From the NCBI RefSeq assembly GCF_038396785.1, contig NZ_CP151087.1:2232001-2296000 (forward strand): a stretch of 64,000 bases of DNA, in the 5' to 3' direction. This DNA is from Sphingobacterium thalpophilum. GTDB lineage: Bacteria > Bacteroidota > Bacteroidia > Sphingobacteriales > Sphingobacteriaceae. A program made the translations under genes and the position numbers. Below are positions 20,890 to 30,209 of the stretch, piece by piece (within the stretch, counting starts at the first letter, position 1; every line of letters starts with the position of its first letter). The notes beneath the pieces are model-generated. The model did not search any database and was not told where the DNA came from. It saw only the letters and a program-made list of their open reading frames with translations.

Positions 20890-21127
20890 ACGTCGATGTG
20901 TTAATGTGAATAATTTATGTATTACAGCAGGGTAAAATTCAAACTTTGTGCCAGTCCAAATACAAGATTCGAAACATACGTATCAAAACGCCCAAGAAGA
21001 GGTATAAATACCGAACTAGCGAATAAATACACAACGATCGTATACAGATATCCGAAATACTCCATTTCTATTAATAAGTCATTATGATTTTTTTGTGTTT
21101 TTAAGACCATAACTGGTTTTTCCCACC

Positions 21128-21153
21128 ACATTGGAGTAATCTAACTCCAATGT
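21128..21153. terminator. Hairpin terminator, T-run both sides
   Basis: ACATTGGAGT (21128-21137) pairs with ACTCCAATGT (21144-21153); T and A runs on the outer sides allow termination in either direction. It lies between the leftward small-lipoprotein gene and the rightward gene at 21216. Confidence 0.75.
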
Positions 21154-21215
21154 AGTAGGAAAAAACTCCGGTATGATGCATGATTAAATCCCATATAAAA
21201 AAAACAGCCTTATTT

Positions 21216-21581
21216 ATGAAATTATTTTCCGTCTTTCTATTTTTTATTGCCCTCCAGTCTTGCACCTTTCAGCGGATAGAAAAAAAAGAAAAAGGCTCTT
21301 TGTATATCAATACATCAATCCCCGCACATAGTTCCTTAGCCATCTCAGCCGAAGATGCCAGTCCATTTTCCATTGCGGCTAAAAAAATGTCGATTGGTCG
21401 GATAAAAATTTTGAATGAATCAGGGGAGATTGAGATGGAGAAGAACAAAACATACACACTGAATGTCAACCAGAAAGGGAACATCGTATTCCTAAATCAA
21501 TCCAATCAAGGAACTAATATCCAATTGAGAGTCTATAACCATACATCGAAGATCATTCAGAAAACAAATCTCATCCACTAA
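21216..21581 (+). CDS. Small lipoprotein of unknown function
   Basis: I prefer the ATG at 21216 (MKLFSVFLFFIALQSCTFQR), which gives a compact SPII signal with lipobox ALQSC; an in-frame ATG at 21180 is possible. The mature part, about 105 residues, is beta-rich with SLYINTSIPAHSSLAISAED and KTYTLNVNQKGNIVFLNQSN. No family recognised. It precedes the FecI-type sigma gene by 79 bp and could be expressed with it, but a link is not shown. Confidence 0.65.
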   Translation: MKLFSVFLFFIALQSCTFQRIEKKEKGSLYINTSIPAHSSLAISAEDASPFSIAAKKMSIGRIKILNESGEIEMEKNKTYTLNVNQKGNIVFLNQSNQGTNIQLRVYNHTSKIIQKTNLIH

Positions 21582-21660
21582 GAAAAGAGGCAAAATATTT
21601 TTTAAAAAACTTGGAGCGAAAGCGCATTATCGCTAAATTCATTTATTCCAAGCCTACACT

Positions 21661-22191
21661 ATGGAAATCAATTATGCGTCTATTGTCCGAAGATTTGAGG
21701 AATACTTTGACCTATGGAGTTCCAAAGTATACCAATATGCGCTCAACAAAACCAAATCTTCTTATCTAGCCGAAGAAACTGTGCAGCGTGTATTTATCAA
21801 ACTCTGGAAAAATATGCGTGACAAAAATATTGATTCCAGCATAGAATCCCAGATATTCTGTATCACCCGAACAGTAGTGATTGATTTGGTCAAAGCAGAG
21901 TATAATCGAAAGAAACTTTTGGATCACGATCAGACAGTTGTCTTGCGGCATAGTCCTCATGATGATTTTTATGCCAAACAACTTTCATCCACACTCCATG
22001 AAATTGTCGATAAATTACCAAAGAAACGCAGGGAGATCTTTATGCTAAGCCGGTTTTCCAATCTTTCGCATCAAGAAATTGCTAAAAAGCTAGCCATATC
22101 GACGAAAACCGTAGAAAACCAACTAACGCTAGCACTAAAAACCATTCGCAAGGCTTTATTGTTCAGTATACTGGTGCAAATTATTTTTTAA
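21661..22191 (+). CDS. FecI-like ECF sigma factor
   Basis: A 176-residue ECF sigma factor: region 2 (YFDLWSSKVYQYALNKTKSSYLAEETVQRVFIKLWKNM; FCITRTVVIDLVKAEYNRKK) and region 4 (LPKKRREIFMLSRFSNLSHQEIAKKLAISTKTVENQLTLALKTIRKAL). It has the length and motifs of Bacteroidota FecI proteins that work with a FecR anti-sigma factor and a TonB-dependent transporter. It lies 42 bp upstream of FecR and heads the fecI-fecR-susC-susD operon. Confidence 0.95.
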   Translation: MEINYASIVRRFEEYFDLWSSKVYQYALNKTKSSYLAEETVQRVFIKLWKNMRDKNIDSSIESQIFCITRTVVIDLVKAEYNRKKLLDHDQTVVLRHSPHDDFYAKQLSSTLHEIVDKLPKKRREIFMLSRFSNLSHQEIAKKLAISTKTVENQLTLALKTIRKALLFSILVQIIF

Positions 22192-22233
22192 TTTCATTGG
22201 GGGCTACCTCATTTTCGATCGTAATCTTATTAG

Positions 22234-23259
22234 ATGAAGATTACAAAAGAATTGATCGACAATTACCTAAGCGGTAAAGCCAATGCGGAAGAAATTGCGG
22301 CCATAGAAAACGCGCTAGCTAATAACGAGTTTTATTGGGAGGATCTTATGCCAGGTGCGGAATGGCAAGAATATGAGGTGGATTCGGATTTTAAAAACCA
22401 AAAAGAAATAAAAGCGCATATTTTCAAACAAATAGGGCAAAAAAACAAGGATCGATTTAACTGGTTAAAATATGCTGCCATTATTATCTTCATTGGAATC
22501 GGAGCTTGGCTGGGGTTAACCCAAATCGATTCTCCTAAACATACCACCGCATACCGTAGCGCGAAGAAAGTCCAGCCCACATCGCAGGAGCAACCAAGTA
22601 ATTTATATTATATCAATTCAGGTAATACCATTCAACAAATTGCAGTTCCAGACGGATCTACGATCGAACTATACCCCAATTCTGAAGTAAAATTCTGTTC
22701 AGATTTCACACGGATTAGCTCGCGAGAAATTCTATTAAAAGGCAAAGCCAAATTTACTGTGGCAAAGGATAAGACCAAGCCCTTCCGAGTTCATTCGGCA
22801 GGTTTGACAACAACGGCACTTGGCACCGTTTTCAGCGTCGACGAAGAGGGTACCGCGATTACGAAGATAAAACTATATGAAGGTCGTATTGAAGTCAAAA
22901 GCGATACAGGTTACCGAAATGAACAATCCTTAAATCTGCAGTTTCTACCCAATGAGGAAATCAGCATTGACCGGAAACAGCAACAGATTATTGCTGAGAC
23001 CCGAATCAATGCTTCTCAATCCAGTAAACGGGGATCTTATCTAAAAACATCGGAACAATTGATCTTTAAAAACCTCCCCTTACAAGATGTGCTTCATATC
23101 ATCAGCCATAATTATGCAGTGCGGCTGAGTTTTGATCCCAAAGATATTCAAGATAAATATTATAGTGGAACGTATAAAAATACAGCGTCAGCCTACATCA
23201 GTATGTTGACTGATATTCAAGCACTTCATAGCATAACCATCCATGTACAAACCGAATAA
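22234..23259 (+). CDS. FecR-family anti-sigma factor
   Basis: A 341-residue protein with a cytoplasmic sigma-binding N-terminus (MKITKELIDNYLSGKANAEE), a single membrane helix (WLKYAAIIIFIGIGAWLGL, about 77-97), a periplasmic FecR domain (VPDGSTIELYPNSEVKF, LLKGKAKFTVAKDKTKPFRVHS, TTALGTVFSVDEE) and a C-terminal DUF4974 domain (IFKNLPLQDVLHIISHNYAVRLSF, ending YISMLTDIQALHSI). It relays a signal from the transporter plug to the sigma factor encoded just upstream. The transporter gene starts 25 bp after its stop. Confidence 0.95.
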   Translation: MKITKELIDNYLSGKANAEEIAAIENALANNEFYWEDLMPGAEWQEYEVDSDFKNQKEIKAHIFKQIGQKNKDRFNWLKYAAIIIFIGIGAWLGLTQIDSPKHTTAYRSAKKVQPTSQEQPSNLYYINSGNTIQQIAVPDGSTIELYPNSEVKFCSDFTRISSREILLKGKAKFTVAKDKTKPFRVHSAGLTTTALGTVFSVDEEGTAITKIKLYEGRIEVKSDTGYRNEQSLNLQFLPNEEISIDRKQQQIIAETRINASQSSKRGSYLKTSEQLIFKNLPLQDVLHIISHNYAVRLSFDPKDIQDKYYSGTYKNTASAYISMLTDIQALHSITIHVQTE

Positions 23260-23284
23260 AATTCACTTAATTAACCCACAAATT

Positions 23285-26200
23285 ATGCACATTTATTTAC
23301 CTTCCAAGCATAGTATCCTGACTATGCTATTGTTGAGATCCAACATTCGAGCCGACGTAAGCTGGGCACTGCGTCTTGGCCTCATGGGGCTTTTGTCAAC
23401 AAGCTATCTTCTTGCTAATGCCCAACAAAATGCTTCTATTAATGGAGTAATCAAAGATGAAACTGGGAAGCCCATTCCTTCGGCGACGGTTACCATACGT
23501 AATGCGACGAGCGGAATGAAAAAAACAACAACCAGCAGGCCTGACGGAACTTTTTCACTCGACCAGATTCCCGCTGGACAGGGCTACCAGATCAGCGTAT
23601 CGTCTATCGGTTTTAAAAGCAGAGAACTTTTGGATTACACCATTACAGAAAGAGACAAGCTAGCGATCAATATCAGTTTGGAATCGAGTGCGCAAAACCT
23701 ACAGGAGGTTGTCGTTACAGCGCTTGGTATCAAACGCGAAAAAAAAGCGCTCGGTTATACGGTCGCTGAACTCAAAGGCGACGAGCTGACGCAGGGCAAG
23801 GAAACCAATGTGGCGAATGCTCTATCGGGTAAAGTTGCCGGCGTGCAGGTGAGCCGCGCGGCATCCGGTGCCGGAGGTTCATCCAAGGTCGTGATACGTG
23901 GTAACAACTCACTTATCGGTAATAGCCAGCCGCTCTATGTTGTTGATGGAGTACCGATTGATAATCAAAACATTTCATCTCCAAACCAATCTGGGGGAAC
24001 CGATTATGGTGACGGAATCGGAAACATCAATCCCGAAGACATCGAAACCATGTCGGTATTGAAAGGCCCAAACGCTGCAGCCCTCTATGGTCAGCGAGGA
24101 AGTAACGGCGTTATCTTGATCACAACTAAATCTGGGAAAGCTGGTAAAACCCGCTTTAGTTATGGTACAGATTTTTCATTGGGCAATGGCTTGGTATTAC
24201 CTGATTTTCAGAATGTCTATGGCCAAGGCTTGAATGGTACATTTACACACTTCAGAAAAGATGACGGTACAATTGTCTCCATGAGTGAGGCCCTGAAAAA
24301 TGGCTACAGTGGTATGCCTAAAATGAGTGCTGGACGTGACCGTACAACACGGGCTAGCTGGGGTGCAAAAATGGAAGGTCAGACTTATGAAGACGCTTAT
24401 GGCAACATCTTACAGTTAACACCAAAGCCAGATACCTACTCGTCATTTTTTCAAACAGAGAAACAGTTTGTCAACAACCTTAGTATCGATGGCGGAACCG
24501 ACAAAGTAAACTACCGTTTTTCATTTGCCAATACAGATGTAAAGGGGTATATCCCCACCAATACGTTAAAGAGAAACAATTTCGGTTTACGTACCCAAGC
24601 CAAAATAACCGATAAATTTCATATCGACATCAAGGCCAACTATATCGCCCAAAAGGGACAGAACCGGCCTACATTGGCCGATGCTGCAGACAACCCGGCT
24701 TACCTATTCATCAGCCAGCCGCGAAGCTTGGGCAACGACATCATGGCCCAGTATAAATGGACCGCACAGGAGATTAGTAGACAGCTCGGATTTTCTGGAT
24801 TGACGGAAGGATTGGAGAAAACATATGCCACCAATAGTTCTACTGCCAACCCCTTTTGGACCATTCATGAAAACCACAACGAAGACCGGCGGGACCGTAT
24901 TATAGGCTTGCTCCGTCTAAGTTACGACTTCGCTCCTTGGCTTAAGGTTACAGCGACTGGAGGGACCGACTTCTATACCGATCAACGGTTCCGCTACCGC
25001 CCCATTAATACCTACCAGAGTCTAAACCGAAAAGGCGACATCCGAGAAGAGGTCATCAGAGCCCGCGAAGACAATTTTGATGTTTTGGCCAGTTCTAACT
25101 TTAAATTGACCGACGATATTAAACTCAGTGCCAACTTAGGGGCCAGCCATCAAAGTAGGTATTTGCGTATGACCGGCAACTCGGGCAATCAATTTATTGT
25201 TCCCAATCTCTTTGTAATCAATAACACCACGACAAATAGTTACATATTTGACCTGATCGAGTCCAAGATTAATTCGGCTTATCTATCGGGTCAATTCAGT
25301 TACAAAGACTATTGGTTTGTTGATTTCTCCGCCCGTAACGACTGGTCTTCGACTCTTTCAAAGGAAAATAATTCGTTCTTTTATCCTTCGGTAAGCTCCA
25401 GTTTGGTCTTATCGGATGCTTTCAAATGGCAGTCTGAAGCCCTGTCTTTTGCTAAAATCAGGGCCTCTTGGGCACAAGCAGGGAGTTCAGGAAACCCTTA
25501 TCAGCTGACAGGAGCCTATAGTCTCAACCAGTACACCCACGGTGGTGTACCGATGGCTTCGTATACAGAAATTATTCCTGATCCGAATTTGAAAAACGAA
25601 TTGACCACGTCGATCGAAGCTGGGGCAGATCTGCGATTTCTGAAAAACAGACTTTCGTTCTCTTTTACCTACTATCAGGCCAAGACAAAGAATCAGATTC
25701 TGGACGTACCAATCGCCCCTTCCAGTCTCTATGTAAAAAACAGGATCAACGCTGGAGAAATTAGCAACAGAGGTATTGAATTTGTCTTGGGAGCAACACC
25801 AATCAAAAGCGAATCGGGTTTTGAATGGAATACCACCTTCAATTACAACCGCAACCGAAATAAAGTAGAATCACTCTATCCCGGTGTAGAAAGCTTTTTA
25901 CTCGCTACAGACCGCGGGATAAATGTGGTTGCGGAGGTCGGAAAACCATTTGGCCAGCTCATTGGGACACAGTTTGCATGGATCAAAGATGAGCAGGGAA
26001 ATAGATTGATCGATCCTACGACTGGGCTGCCTTTGCGCACAGCTGGGCGTGTAGAAACTGATCTTGGCAATGCGCAACCCGACTGGCTGGGAGGTTTTGC
26101 CAATACCTTTAAATATAAAGGTTTCAATCTATATGCGCTTGTCGACATCCGCCAGGGCGGTGTGATCTTCTCCCAGTCCAACCGTGAGCAGATTATTTAT

Positions 26201-26641
26201 GGTACTTCTAAAAAGACCTTAGAAGGACGTGATGGCAGCTACATTGCCGAGGGGATCGTGGGACAAAAAGATGGATCAGGCAATTGGACAAGCACAGGAA
26301 CAAAAAATAGTAAACAGGTCGCCGCACAAGATTATTGGAACATGGTTGCGAGTGACAAAGAGGTCATGGTATCCGAAGAAATGATCAATGATATGAGCTA
26401 TATTGCCATGCGCGAAATCAGTCTTTCGTATTCTTTCCCGAAGAAACTGATGCCGCATAAACTCGTCAGCTCGCTAAAATTTGGCGTGTATGGACGTAAC
26501 CTTTTTTACTTTCAACGGAAAACGGATGGATTTTCACCAGAAGCTTCTGCTTTCAACGTAAACAATAGCTCGATTGGTATTGAATCAACTTCACTTCCAA
26601 TGATGCGCACATTCGGTATTAATCTCACTGTTGGTCTGTAA
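23285..26641 (+). CDS. SusC/RagA-family TonB-dependent transporter
   Basis: The start at 23285 (MHIYLPSKHS) avoids overlap with fecR. About 1118 residues: an N-terminal extension, signal sequence (to LLANAQQ), carboxypeptidase-regulatory-like domain (INGVIKDETGKPIPSATVTIRN), TonB-box segment (LQEVVVTALGIKREKKALGY), plug (LSGKVAGVQV...NNSLIGNSQPLYVVDGVP...VLKGPNAAALYGQRGSNGVILITTK) and a complete barrel. Blocks absent from the 12-kb SusC are intact here (FYPSVSSSLVLSD, AKIRASWAQAGSSGN, IEAGADLRFLKNRLSFSFTYY). It is paired with a SusD-like gene and regulated by FecI/FecR. The substrate is unknown. Confidence 0.95.
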   Translation: MHIYLPSKHSILTMLLLRSNIRADVSWALRLGLMGLLSTSYLLANAQQNASINGVIKDETGKPIPSATVTIRNATSGMKKTTTSRPDGTFSLDQIPAGQGYQISVSSIGFKSRELLDYTITERDKLAINISLESSAQNLQEVVVTALGIKREKKALGYTVAELKGDELTQGKETNVANALSGKVAGVQVSRAASGAGGSSKVVIRGNNSLIGNSQPLYVVDGVPIDNQNISSPNQSGGTDYGDGIGNINPEDIETMSVLKGPNAAALYGQRGSNGVILITTKSGKAGKTRFSYGTDFSLGNGLVLPDFQNVYGQGLNGTFTHFRKDDGTIVSMSEALKNGYSGMPKMSAGRDRTTRASWGAKMEGQTYEDAYGNILQLTPKPDTYSSFFQTEKQFVNNLSIDGGTDKVNYRFSFANTDVKGYIPTNTLKRNNFGLRTQAKITDKFHIDIKANYIAQKGQNRPTLADAADNPAYLFISQPRSLGNDIMAQYKWTAQEISRQLGFSGLTEGLEKTYATNSSTANPFWTIHENHNEDRRDRIIGLLRLSYDFAPWLKVTATGGTDFYTDQRFRYRPINTYQSLNRKGDIREEVIRAREDNFDVLASSNFKLTDDIKLSANLGASHQSRYLRMTGNSGNQFIVPNLFVINNTTTNSYIFDLIESKINSAYLSGQFSYKDYWFVDFSARNDWSSTLSKENNSFFYPSVSSSLVLSDAFKWQSEALSFAKIRASWAQAGSSGNPYQLTGAYSLNQYTHGGVPMASYTEIIPDPNLKNELTTSIEAGADLRFLKNRLSFSFTYYQAKTKNQILDVPIAPSSLYVKNRINAGEISNRGIEFVLGATPIKSESGFEWNTTFNYNRNRNKVESLYPGVESFLLATDRGINVVAEVGKPFGQLIGTQFAWIKDEQGNRLIDPTTGLPLRTAGRVETDLGNAQPDWLGGFANTFKYKGFNLYALVDIRQGGVIFSQSNREQIIYGTSKKTLEGRDGSYIAEGIVGQKDGSGNWTSTGTKNSKQVAAQDYWNMVASDKEVMVSEEMINDMSYIAMREISLSYSFPKKLMPHKLVSSLKFGVYGRNLFYFQRKTDGFSPEASAFNVNNSSIGIESTSLPMMRTFGINLTVGL

Positions 26642-26651
26642 CCCCTTTATC

Positions 26652-28151
26652 ATGAAAAAGAAATTATTTAAAAATACATTCATCGTCGGACTTATTTCTG
26701 TGGCAGGACTAGGTTCATGTACCAAAGATTTCGAACGGATCAATACGCCGCCGACATCTGTCACCACTGTAGACCCTTCCTTACTCATAGCTCGCATTCT
26801 ACGAGATGGTACTTTTCAGGAATCAGGGGAACTACCCAACAACAAGTTTGGCTCTTGGATCCAACATTGGGCTGGTGGACCGGTAGTGCCTGTTTCTCGA
26901 TATTTTGAAGGACCCGAAAATCTTATTTGGTCGCAGCACTACACCCTGCTCCGCAATATTGTTCAGATCAAACAGGAATTGAGCGGCAAGGAAGACAATG
27001 CAGAAGGGAGAAGTAAACTGGCTATTGCCGAGCTTTATGAAGCATACCTCTATCAGCGCCTTACAGACTTGTTTGGTGATATCCCCTACTCCGAGATCAC
27101 AAAATCCAATAAGGAAATTAATCGTACCCCCAAATTTGACAAACAAGAAGATATCTATCCGGCACTGGTTCAAAAAGTCGATGCAGCTATAGCAAGGCTT
27201 ACGAGCGGCGACCTGTCTTACGGCTCTTCAGATTTCTTTTACAAAGGCAGCATTGACAAATGGAAAAAATTTGGCAATTCACTCAAACTAAAGCTAGGCA
27301 TGCGCTTACGCTATGCCAACCCCGCTTTGGCGCAGAAAACGGTTACCGAAGCCATGACCTCCACAGTAGGTCTATTCAGTAGCAACAGTGACAACGCGGC
27401 TGTGCCGACTTACAACGATGCTCAAGCTGAAAACCAAAACCCTATCCTGCGTCAAATGACAACAGGAAGTGCCGATCTACGTTATCTTGCCAATACATTA
27501 GTCGATAAACTAAAAGAATACAACGACCCTAGGCTTCCACTACTTGCCGAACCAGTCAATGTCAATGGTACGGCAACCTATCAGGGCATTGGGGTCTCGC
27601 TGACCGATAATCAACTATCCCAATTGATTCGAGCCAATTATTCAACAGCGAATAAATCAACTTGGTTTAGTCTTAGCTTTGCTCCAATTCCGAGTTATGC
27701 TTTTACTTATTCGGATATCTGTTTCTACAAAGCCGAAGCGGCTCTATTAGGCTGGGGAGCTACAAGTGCCAATGCCCAAACATTCTTTACAGAAGGGGTG
27801 AAAGCTGCGTTGGCGCTTCCGCCCTACAATATGGCGGCAATTCCAACTTCCTACGAACCTATATTAAGTTTAAACAGTCTGACTGACGAACAGAAGATGG
27901 AGAAAATAGCGACACAAAAGTGGATTCACCTATTTGGCAGAGATATGGAAGCATTTGCTGAGTGGCGACGTACGGGATATCCTCGATTAACCCCCGGTCC
28001 TAACCCAGGTTCCACCAACGGACAAATACCACGTCGGGCAATTTATTCCAGTGAAGAGGCTGAGCTGAACGCGTCGAATCTCAAGGAAGCTGCGGCACGA
28101 ATGACAAATGGCGACTCCTTCCTATCGAAAGTTTGGTGGGACAAGAAATAA
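26652..28151 (+). CDS. SusD-like lipoprotein
   Basis: A 499-residue lipoprotein starting at 26652 with lipobox AGLGSCTKDFERINTPP. Features of the shorter SusD-like subgroup paired with RagA-type transporters: YTLLRNIVQIKQEL, AELYEAYLYQRLTDLFGDIPYSE, FGNSLKLKLGMRLRYANPALA and a C-terminal KIATQKWIHLFGRDMEAFAEWRRTGYP motif. It starts 10 bp after the SusC stop and forms the surface partner of that transporter. No enzyme genes follow, so the cargo need not be a polysaccharide. Confidence 0.93.
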   Translation: MKKKLFKNTFIVGLISVAGLGSCTKDFERINTPPTSVTTVDPSLLIARILRDGTFQESGELPNNKFGSWIQHWAGGPVVPVSRYFEGPENLIWSQHYTLLRNIVQIKQELSGKEDNAEGRSKLAIAELYEAYLYQRLTDLFGDIPYSEITKSNKEINRTPKFDKQEDIYPALVQKVDAAIARLTSGDLSYGSSDFFYKGSIDKWKKFGNSLKLKLGMRLRYANPALAQKTVTEAMTSTVGLFSSNSDNAAVPTYNDAQAENQNPILRQMTTGSADLRYLANTLVDKLKEYNDPRLPLLAEPVNVNGTATYQGIGVSLTDNQLSQLIRANYSTANKSTWFSLSFAPIPSYAFTYSDICFYKAEAALLGWGATSANAQTFFTEGVKAALALPPYNMAAIPTSYEPILSLNSLTDEQKMEKIATQKWIHLFGRDMEAFAEWRRTGYPRLTPGPNPGSTNGQIPRRAIYSSEEAELNASNLKEAAARMTNGDSFLSKVWWDKK

Positions 28152-28224
28152 ACGTACACCTGTAATCGGAATTATAAACAAAAGGAGCTGTTTACGATTA
28201 TTCCGAGAATTACGAATACATAGA

Positions 28225-28246
28225 GAGCTGATGTTACTATCGGCTC
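28225..28246 (+). terminator. Probable terminator after the SusCD operon
   Basis: GAGCTGAT (28225-28232) pairs with ATCGGCTC (28239-28246) with one G-T wobble and a 6-base loop, followed by a T-containing stretch. It lies about 75 bp after the SusD stop. Confidence 0.5.
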
Positions 28247-28376
28247 CCTATTTATTTCGTCTAATCTAAAATTCGTCAGGTTGTCAACGTTGACCGAATA
28301 ACCTATAAATTAAAGGTGCTATCGGATCCTTTTAAATAATTTTCACAGCACAGAATAGGCGAATGGATGATAAAAA

Positions 28377-29267
28377 CTAGGTCAATTGCAGATCGTCAAG
28401 GCTAATATTCTCCTTCTTTAATGCGGTGATTTCATCTTCCAATTTCTTTAAATTTTCATTGATCAGCGTTACACTACTTTTTGGAAGAACCGTCTCCCGA
28501 TCATTGGATTTGATGGATTGTGTTGTCACAATCAATTCCAAATCGTAGTCTGCCAGGTTGATTCCTTTGACGGGATAGTTAGCGAAGTTCCAAAGTTTAG
28601 GATACTCTTTTTTTTGCTGATTAAAAACGATCGTGTTGACCCGGGATTCACCTGGCTGGAGTACACTGTCAGATTCGCCAAAAATAGATTGCTCGTCGCT
28701 GATAATAGCTTGTGAAGACCGTTTTTTCAGTACATACGAAAAACCCAGACTTCCTGTTAGCGGCTGTTTGCCTATATACTTCATACTTACAATGATTCTT
28801 GGGACAGACTCGCCAAAAAAATCTTCGAGATCCAATTCAATAGGTTCCAATTGAAAGACGGCCAGGTCTTTTTTTACCCGTTCAAATTCAGATTTCTGCT
28901 TTTGCAAACTATCTATTTCTTGTTGAAGATGCACTATTTTCCGTTCCTGCTGCTTTTGAAGGATATCATCGGCCAGGTCCAATACAGCACCGTAAGATTT
29001 GCCATCGATCAGACCTAACGATATATGGTTTATTGATTCTTCATGATACTTTTCAGGTTCATTCATTTTGAGCCACATCGCTTCGGATAATGCCACTCGC
29101 AAGGCCTTTTCCAAGTTCGCTTTTTCTTTATCATTCAGCTTTGCTTCTACTTTTTTACGAGAACTATCAAAGGACGATTGATCCTTTCCACTTAGTTTCT
29201 CGCTACAAGAGCTTAAAGACAATGTCAAGAATAGTCCTATAAATACGATTTTTATTACTTGTTTCAT
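28377..29267 (-). CDS. Coiled-coil lipoprotein of unknown function
   Basis: I chose the ATG at 29267 (MKQVIKIVFIGLFLTLSLSSCSEK), which gives a clear SPII signal; an ATG three codons earlier is possible. The 296-residue protein has a helical N-terminal half (KKVEAKLNDKEKANLEKALRVALSEAMWLKM; coiled coil HLQQEIDSLQKQKSEFERVKKDL), a beta-rich middle (VPRIIVSMKYIGKQPLTGSLGFSYVLK) and a final heptad-like helix (NENLKKLEDEITALKKENIS). I cannot name the family with confidence. Its neighbour upstream on the same strand is another lipoprotein gene. Confidence 0.7.
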   Translation of the reverse strand: MKQVIKIVFIGLFLTLSLSSCSEKLSGKDQSSFDSSRKKVEAKLNDKEKANLEKALRVALSEAMWLKMNEPEKYHEESINHISLGLIDGKSYGAVLDLADDILQKQQERKIVHLQQEIDSLQKQKSEFERVKKDLAVFQLEPIELDLEDFFGESVPRIIVSMKYIGKQPLTGSLGFSYVLKKRSSQAIISDEQSIFGESDSVLQPGESRVNTIVFNQQKKEYPKLWNFANYPVKGINLADYDLELIVTTQSIKSNDRETVLPKSSVTLINENLKKLEDEITALKKENISLDDLQLT

Positions 29268-29356
29268 TTTAAACATATGTTATTTTCGGATGAATTTTTA
29301 CTACCTTATTTTCTTTCACCATCTCAGGATGGTTTCGCTTATTTATTGATGAAATT

Positions 29357-29908
29357 TTACTTTTTCTTGAGTAAAAGATACAATTTATCGTAATCTTCCC
29401 AATCACCGAAACCTGCGAAATTTGGTTTTTCGCTCCATGAAACCATAGCTTTACAATCAAAACAGATCTTAGCGATCCCCATGCATTGCTTATTTTTATA
29501 GAACACAAGGATATCTCGAAATTCATAAATACAAGAGGTGTCGACATGATCGGTTCTTGTTTTTAAGAAAAATAGTGAGTCGACAGTACTATAGAGAGAT
29601 TGATCCAGTGAGCCTCTAACATATCCTATATTCTTCAAATGAGATAAAAGGGAAAGATCCAACTTATCATCTTCCAATATTGATAACAAAAGACGCTCTT
29701 TCTCAGATTTATTCTTTTTGTCCTCCAATTCACCTATTTTAAATAAATCAATATCCATAAAATAATACTCCAGTGAATCAAAATTAGATGATATCGGGAC
29801 CGAGGACTCTTTTTCCCGCTGTTCTAGGGTTCCACTATTTATGCAACCTTGCAGATAAATAGCACTGAAAAGTAGGTATCTAACGGTAAAACATATTATT
29901 CTTTGCAT
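29357..29908 (-). CDS. Hypothetical lipoprotein
   Basis: 183 residues with an SPII-like signal (YLLFSAIYLQGCINSG). The mature protein is charged and contains FDSLEYYFMDIDLFKIGELEDKKNKSEKERLLLSILEDD and a Cys-containing segment (KNKQCMGIAKICFDCKAMVSW). The last part (GDWEDYDKLYLLLKKK) is helical. Not recognised. A shorter overlapping frame near 29269-29547 is a shadow. Same strand as the coiled-coil lipoprotein and possibly co-transcribed with it. Confidence 0.65.
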   Translation of the reverse strand: MQRIICFTVRYLLFSAIYLQGCINSGTLEQREKESSVPISSNFDSLEYYFMDIDLFKIGELEDKKNKSEKERLLLSILEDDKLDLSLLSHLKNIGYVRGSLDQSLYSTVDSLFFLKTRTDHVDTSCIYEFRDILVFYKNKQCMGIAKICFDCKAMVSWSEKPNFAGFGDWEDYDKLYLLLKKK

Positions 29909-30209
29909 ACAAATAATTTACAGGCTTTTGAGTGGTTTAGCTATTTTCAAAATTATCAATTTCATTTTATAATCTAGTCGAAGAGAAAACCACATTTCTT
30001 AAGTACCCCATTACACAGCTGAAAGGGAGCTGTTGCGAGCGTTACAGATGCTAAACCTAGTTGAACATGCTATGGAAAAATTTATGTTCATTAGAAGTTT
30101 ACACGGCATAAAATGTAGTAGTAAAACAACTACAGCTTTATAAAAATTAACCGCAACAAAACTTAACTACAAGATTTTTGGTTTACTTTTGTGATAGATA
30201 TATAATATT
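29909..30209. promoter_or_regulatory. Divergent intergenic region
   Basis: A 301-bp AT-rich gap between the leftward lipoprotein gene and the rightward LVIVD gene. It should contain both promoters. A short imperfect hairpin (CAGCT...AGCTG, around 30017-30032) is the only structure I see. No ORF of interest. Confidence 0.3.

Noticed and set aside
20922..21131. 69-codon minus-strand ORF with a hydrophobic segment
   Set aside because: Its first codons lie inside a terminator hairpin and only a 47-codon version from 21065 would be free of it; no family look.
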